This document shows positions 13,957-14,975 of a stretch of DNA of 14,975 nt, piece after piece. Within the stretch, counting starts at the first letter, position 1. Every line of letters begins with the position of its first letter. The stretch is from assembly GCA_002493085.1 (NCBI GenBank), contig DKXQ01000271.1, positions 1-14,975 on the forward strand, given 5' to 3'. Under the pieces are notes generated by a model. It saw only the letters and a program-made list of their open reading frames with translations. It was not told the origin of the DNA and did no database searches. Position numbers and translations under genes: made by a program. Source of the DNA: Lachnoclostridium sp. UBA7122. GTDB lineage: Bacteria; Bacillota; Clostridia; Lachnospirales; Lachnospiraceae.

Positions 13957-14724
13957 TTATAGGAGGAAAACGCCATGCATATCAGTACAAAGTGTTCCAT
14001 TGCTATTCATTGCCTCATTTTTATTTATGAATATGGAAAACAGCAGTTTTCTCCCCATACGTGGGTCTTTATATTTACGATATTCAGTACCAGCATTTTT
14101 AAAATTCCCTATATTTTCCTTTTTCCTTGTATCAACTGATATCACTGGTTCACCTGCATCTATGAATTCCTGTGCCTTGGCATTTATATATTCAAACTGT
14201 TCATTTCTGTCTGGTGCTGGATTTCCAGCCTGTTTCATTTTTTTGTTACATTGCCGGCTGTATCCTAGAAGTTTCAGTACTTTACCTACTGTAGTATGAC
14301 TTACCTTAATATGATAATTATTTTCAAGAATTTCGCTGATTTTTCGTAAGCTGGGTGTAGTCCAGACAAGAACTTTAGTAGGAGTTCCATAAGTTGCTCC
14401 ACTGACGATTTCCTCTACTATTTCTAAAATATTGTTATTTGTATCAGTAAATTTGGGTCTTCCAGCACCTTCTATTCTGTCATGAACACCACACTCATAA
14501 ATATCTCCCTGTTTAAGCTCTGCTATTCCATGACGGATTGTGTTGATTGACACTCCTGTAATCCGGCTAATTAATGATATGCCACCATAACCAAGAAGCA
14601 AGGCTTCCCCTGCAAGATATTGTCGTTCTTGTTTTTCTAGGCAGGCTGCCTTTAATTGGTTTGTTGTTATTGTAATTGGTTTTTTAGTGTGCTCTGATAC
14701 TTTGGGAGTGACTTCTATTATCAT
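13957..14724 (-). pseudogene. ISAzo13-family transposase, C-terminally truncated
   Basis: 255 residues as read; the family is usually about 400. Seen are ERQYLAGEALLLGYGG (33-48), the helix-turn-helix GISLISRITGVSINTIRHGI (48-67), GAGRPKF (86-92), LVWTTPSLRKISEIL (119-133), KVSHTTVGKVLKLLGYS (140-156), PDRNEQFEYINAKAQEF (171-187) and VISVDTRKKENIGNFKNAG (194-212, probable first catalytic Asp198). Homology stops near residue 222 (14059). The last 33 residues are antisense to the Rrf2 fragment, so later catalytic residues are missing. No ribosome site is clear for ATG 14724. The element is inactive alone; both its 3' part and most of the regulator were lost, which suggests insertion followed by deletion. 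Confidence 0.85.
13975..14139 (+). pseudogene. 5' fragment of an Rrf2-family regulator
   Basis: AGGAGG (13961-13966), eight bases, then ATG at 13975. The frame reads MHISTKCSIAI and HCLIFIYEYGK, matching the start of Rrf2-family winged-helix repressors (helix 1 of the DNA-binding domain). Similarity ends after about 22 residues (14040). What follows, 32 more codons to TGA 14137-14139, is the reverse of the transposase gene and not Rrf2. Helix-turn-helix and any cysteine cluster are gone, so no repressor can be made. The divergent neighbour (EFR1) starts 114 bases away. The translation signals remain intact, so a short nonsense peptide could still be produced. Confidence 0.72.
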
Positions 14725-14769
14725 GGATCTTTGCTTAGCACCTTAATTTTATCCTTGCAGGTTTTGTGG

Positions 14770-14798
14770 TTGACAAAGGAAATATAATGGTGTATTCT
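14770..14798 (+). promoter_or_regulatory. Heat-shock type sigma-A promoter
   Basis: TTGACA (14770-14775), 17 bases, TATTCT (14793-14798), start near 14805. The CIRCE operator begins at 14809, so HrcA would block initiation or early transcription. Confidence 0.75.
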
Positions 14799-14808
14799 TA
14801 TACAAGCG

Positions 14809-14835
14809 TTAGCACTCAACAATAAAGAGTGCTAA
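14809..14835 (+). promoter_or_regulatory. CIRCE operator, HrcA binding site
   Basis: TTAGCACTC (14809-14817), nine bases, GAGTGCTAA (14827-14835): an exact match to the consensus inverted repeat bound by the heat-shock repressor HrcA. It normally stands before groESL or hrcA-grpE-dnaK. Here it lies between a transposase remnant and a broken reading frame. Confidence 0.95.
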
Positions 14836-14853
14836 TAACAAAAGGAGAATAAA

Positions 14854-14975
14854 GTGATTGTATAAGAAAGAATAAAAAACATTACAAAAGTTGTAGAATA
14901 ATTAGATATTTCACCTTCTTTATATAGAAATGCGGTTGAAAAATATAATAATCCTCTTTTTCTTTGTATAGCACC
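14854..14975 (+). pseudogene. Broken reading frame downstream of CIRCE, runs off the window
   Basis: AAAGGAG (14841-14847) precedes GTG at 14854. The frame reads MIV, TAA (14863-14865), ERIKNITKVVE, TAA (14899-14901), then LDISPSLYRNAVEKYNN and on to the window edge. The segments look like one continuous helical protein; replacing each TAA by CAA (Gln), a single C-to-T change each, would restore it. It does not resemble GroES, HrcA or Hsp20. The LDISPSLYRNAVEKYN stretch vaguely recalls N-termini of nucleotidyltransferase-fold proteins, which I hold weakly. It may be a decayed gene under a heat-shock promoter, or noncoding sequence. Confidence 0.4.

Noticed and set aside
14059..14724. Intact ISAzo13 insertion sequence
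   Set aside because: Homology stops after the first catalytic Asp region, the C-terminal part is missing, and no matching terminal inverted repeats were found around it.
14783..14788. TATAAT as the -10 box of the heat-shock promoter
   Set aside because: It lies only seven bases after TTGACA; TATTCT at 14793 gives the proper 17-base spacing.

Overview
The window looks like a chromosomal segment of a low-GC Firmicute, most likely a gut Lachnospiraceae (class Clostridia). The reasons are AT-rich DNA, strong AGGAGG-type ribosome sites, consensus TTGACA/TATAAT promoters, a CIRCE heat-shock operator, and lineage-typical genes: an Rpn-type PD-(D/E)XK protein, a CgeB/DUF3880 glycosyltransferase, a long M29 aminopeptidase, an EFR1 flavodoxin-ferredoxin and an ISAzo13 transposase. 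Everything here is read from the sequence; no database search was run.

Layout. 1-2566 is an accessory, partly decayed zone. It holds a lone IS200/IS605-like right-end hairpin, an Rpn-family gene (minus) with a good promoter, two small overlapping plus-strand frames ending at an intrinsic terminator, and about 450 bp without a gene containing a GC-rich island and palindromes. 2567-5861 (plus) is a two-gene unit: a CgeB-like glycosyltransferase and an M29 aminopeptidase with a large extra N-terminal region. 5956-8573 (minus) is a udp-cdd-MATE operon with a consensus promoter: uridine phosphorylase and cytidine deaminase for pyrimidine nucleoside salvage, plus a MepA-like exporter. 8682-10490 (minus) is an Lsa-type ABC-F ribosome-protection gene behind a long leader. 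The leader has a three-codon upstream frame, two intrinsic terminators and a competing long hairpin, which is a textbook-looking ribosome-mediated attenuator. 10502-12766 (minus) is a chemoreceptor gene followed by a single-domain PAS protein. 13093-13860 (minus) is an EFR1-family protein, divergent from a destroyed Rrf2 regulator. 13957-14724 is a truncated ISAzo13 transposase that replaced the rest of that regulator. 14770-14975 is a heat-shock promoter with a perfect CIRCE element leading into a reading frame broken by two TAA codons.

The most interesting signals are regulatory. They are the mutually exclusive RNA structures upstream of the ABC-F gene; a 132-bp inverted-repeat element lying exactly between the Shine-Dalgarno sequence and the start codon of the chemoreceptor; loss of the Rrf2 repressor beside an EFR1 promoter that is bracketed by a repeated 9-mer; and an apparently orphaned CIRCE promoter.
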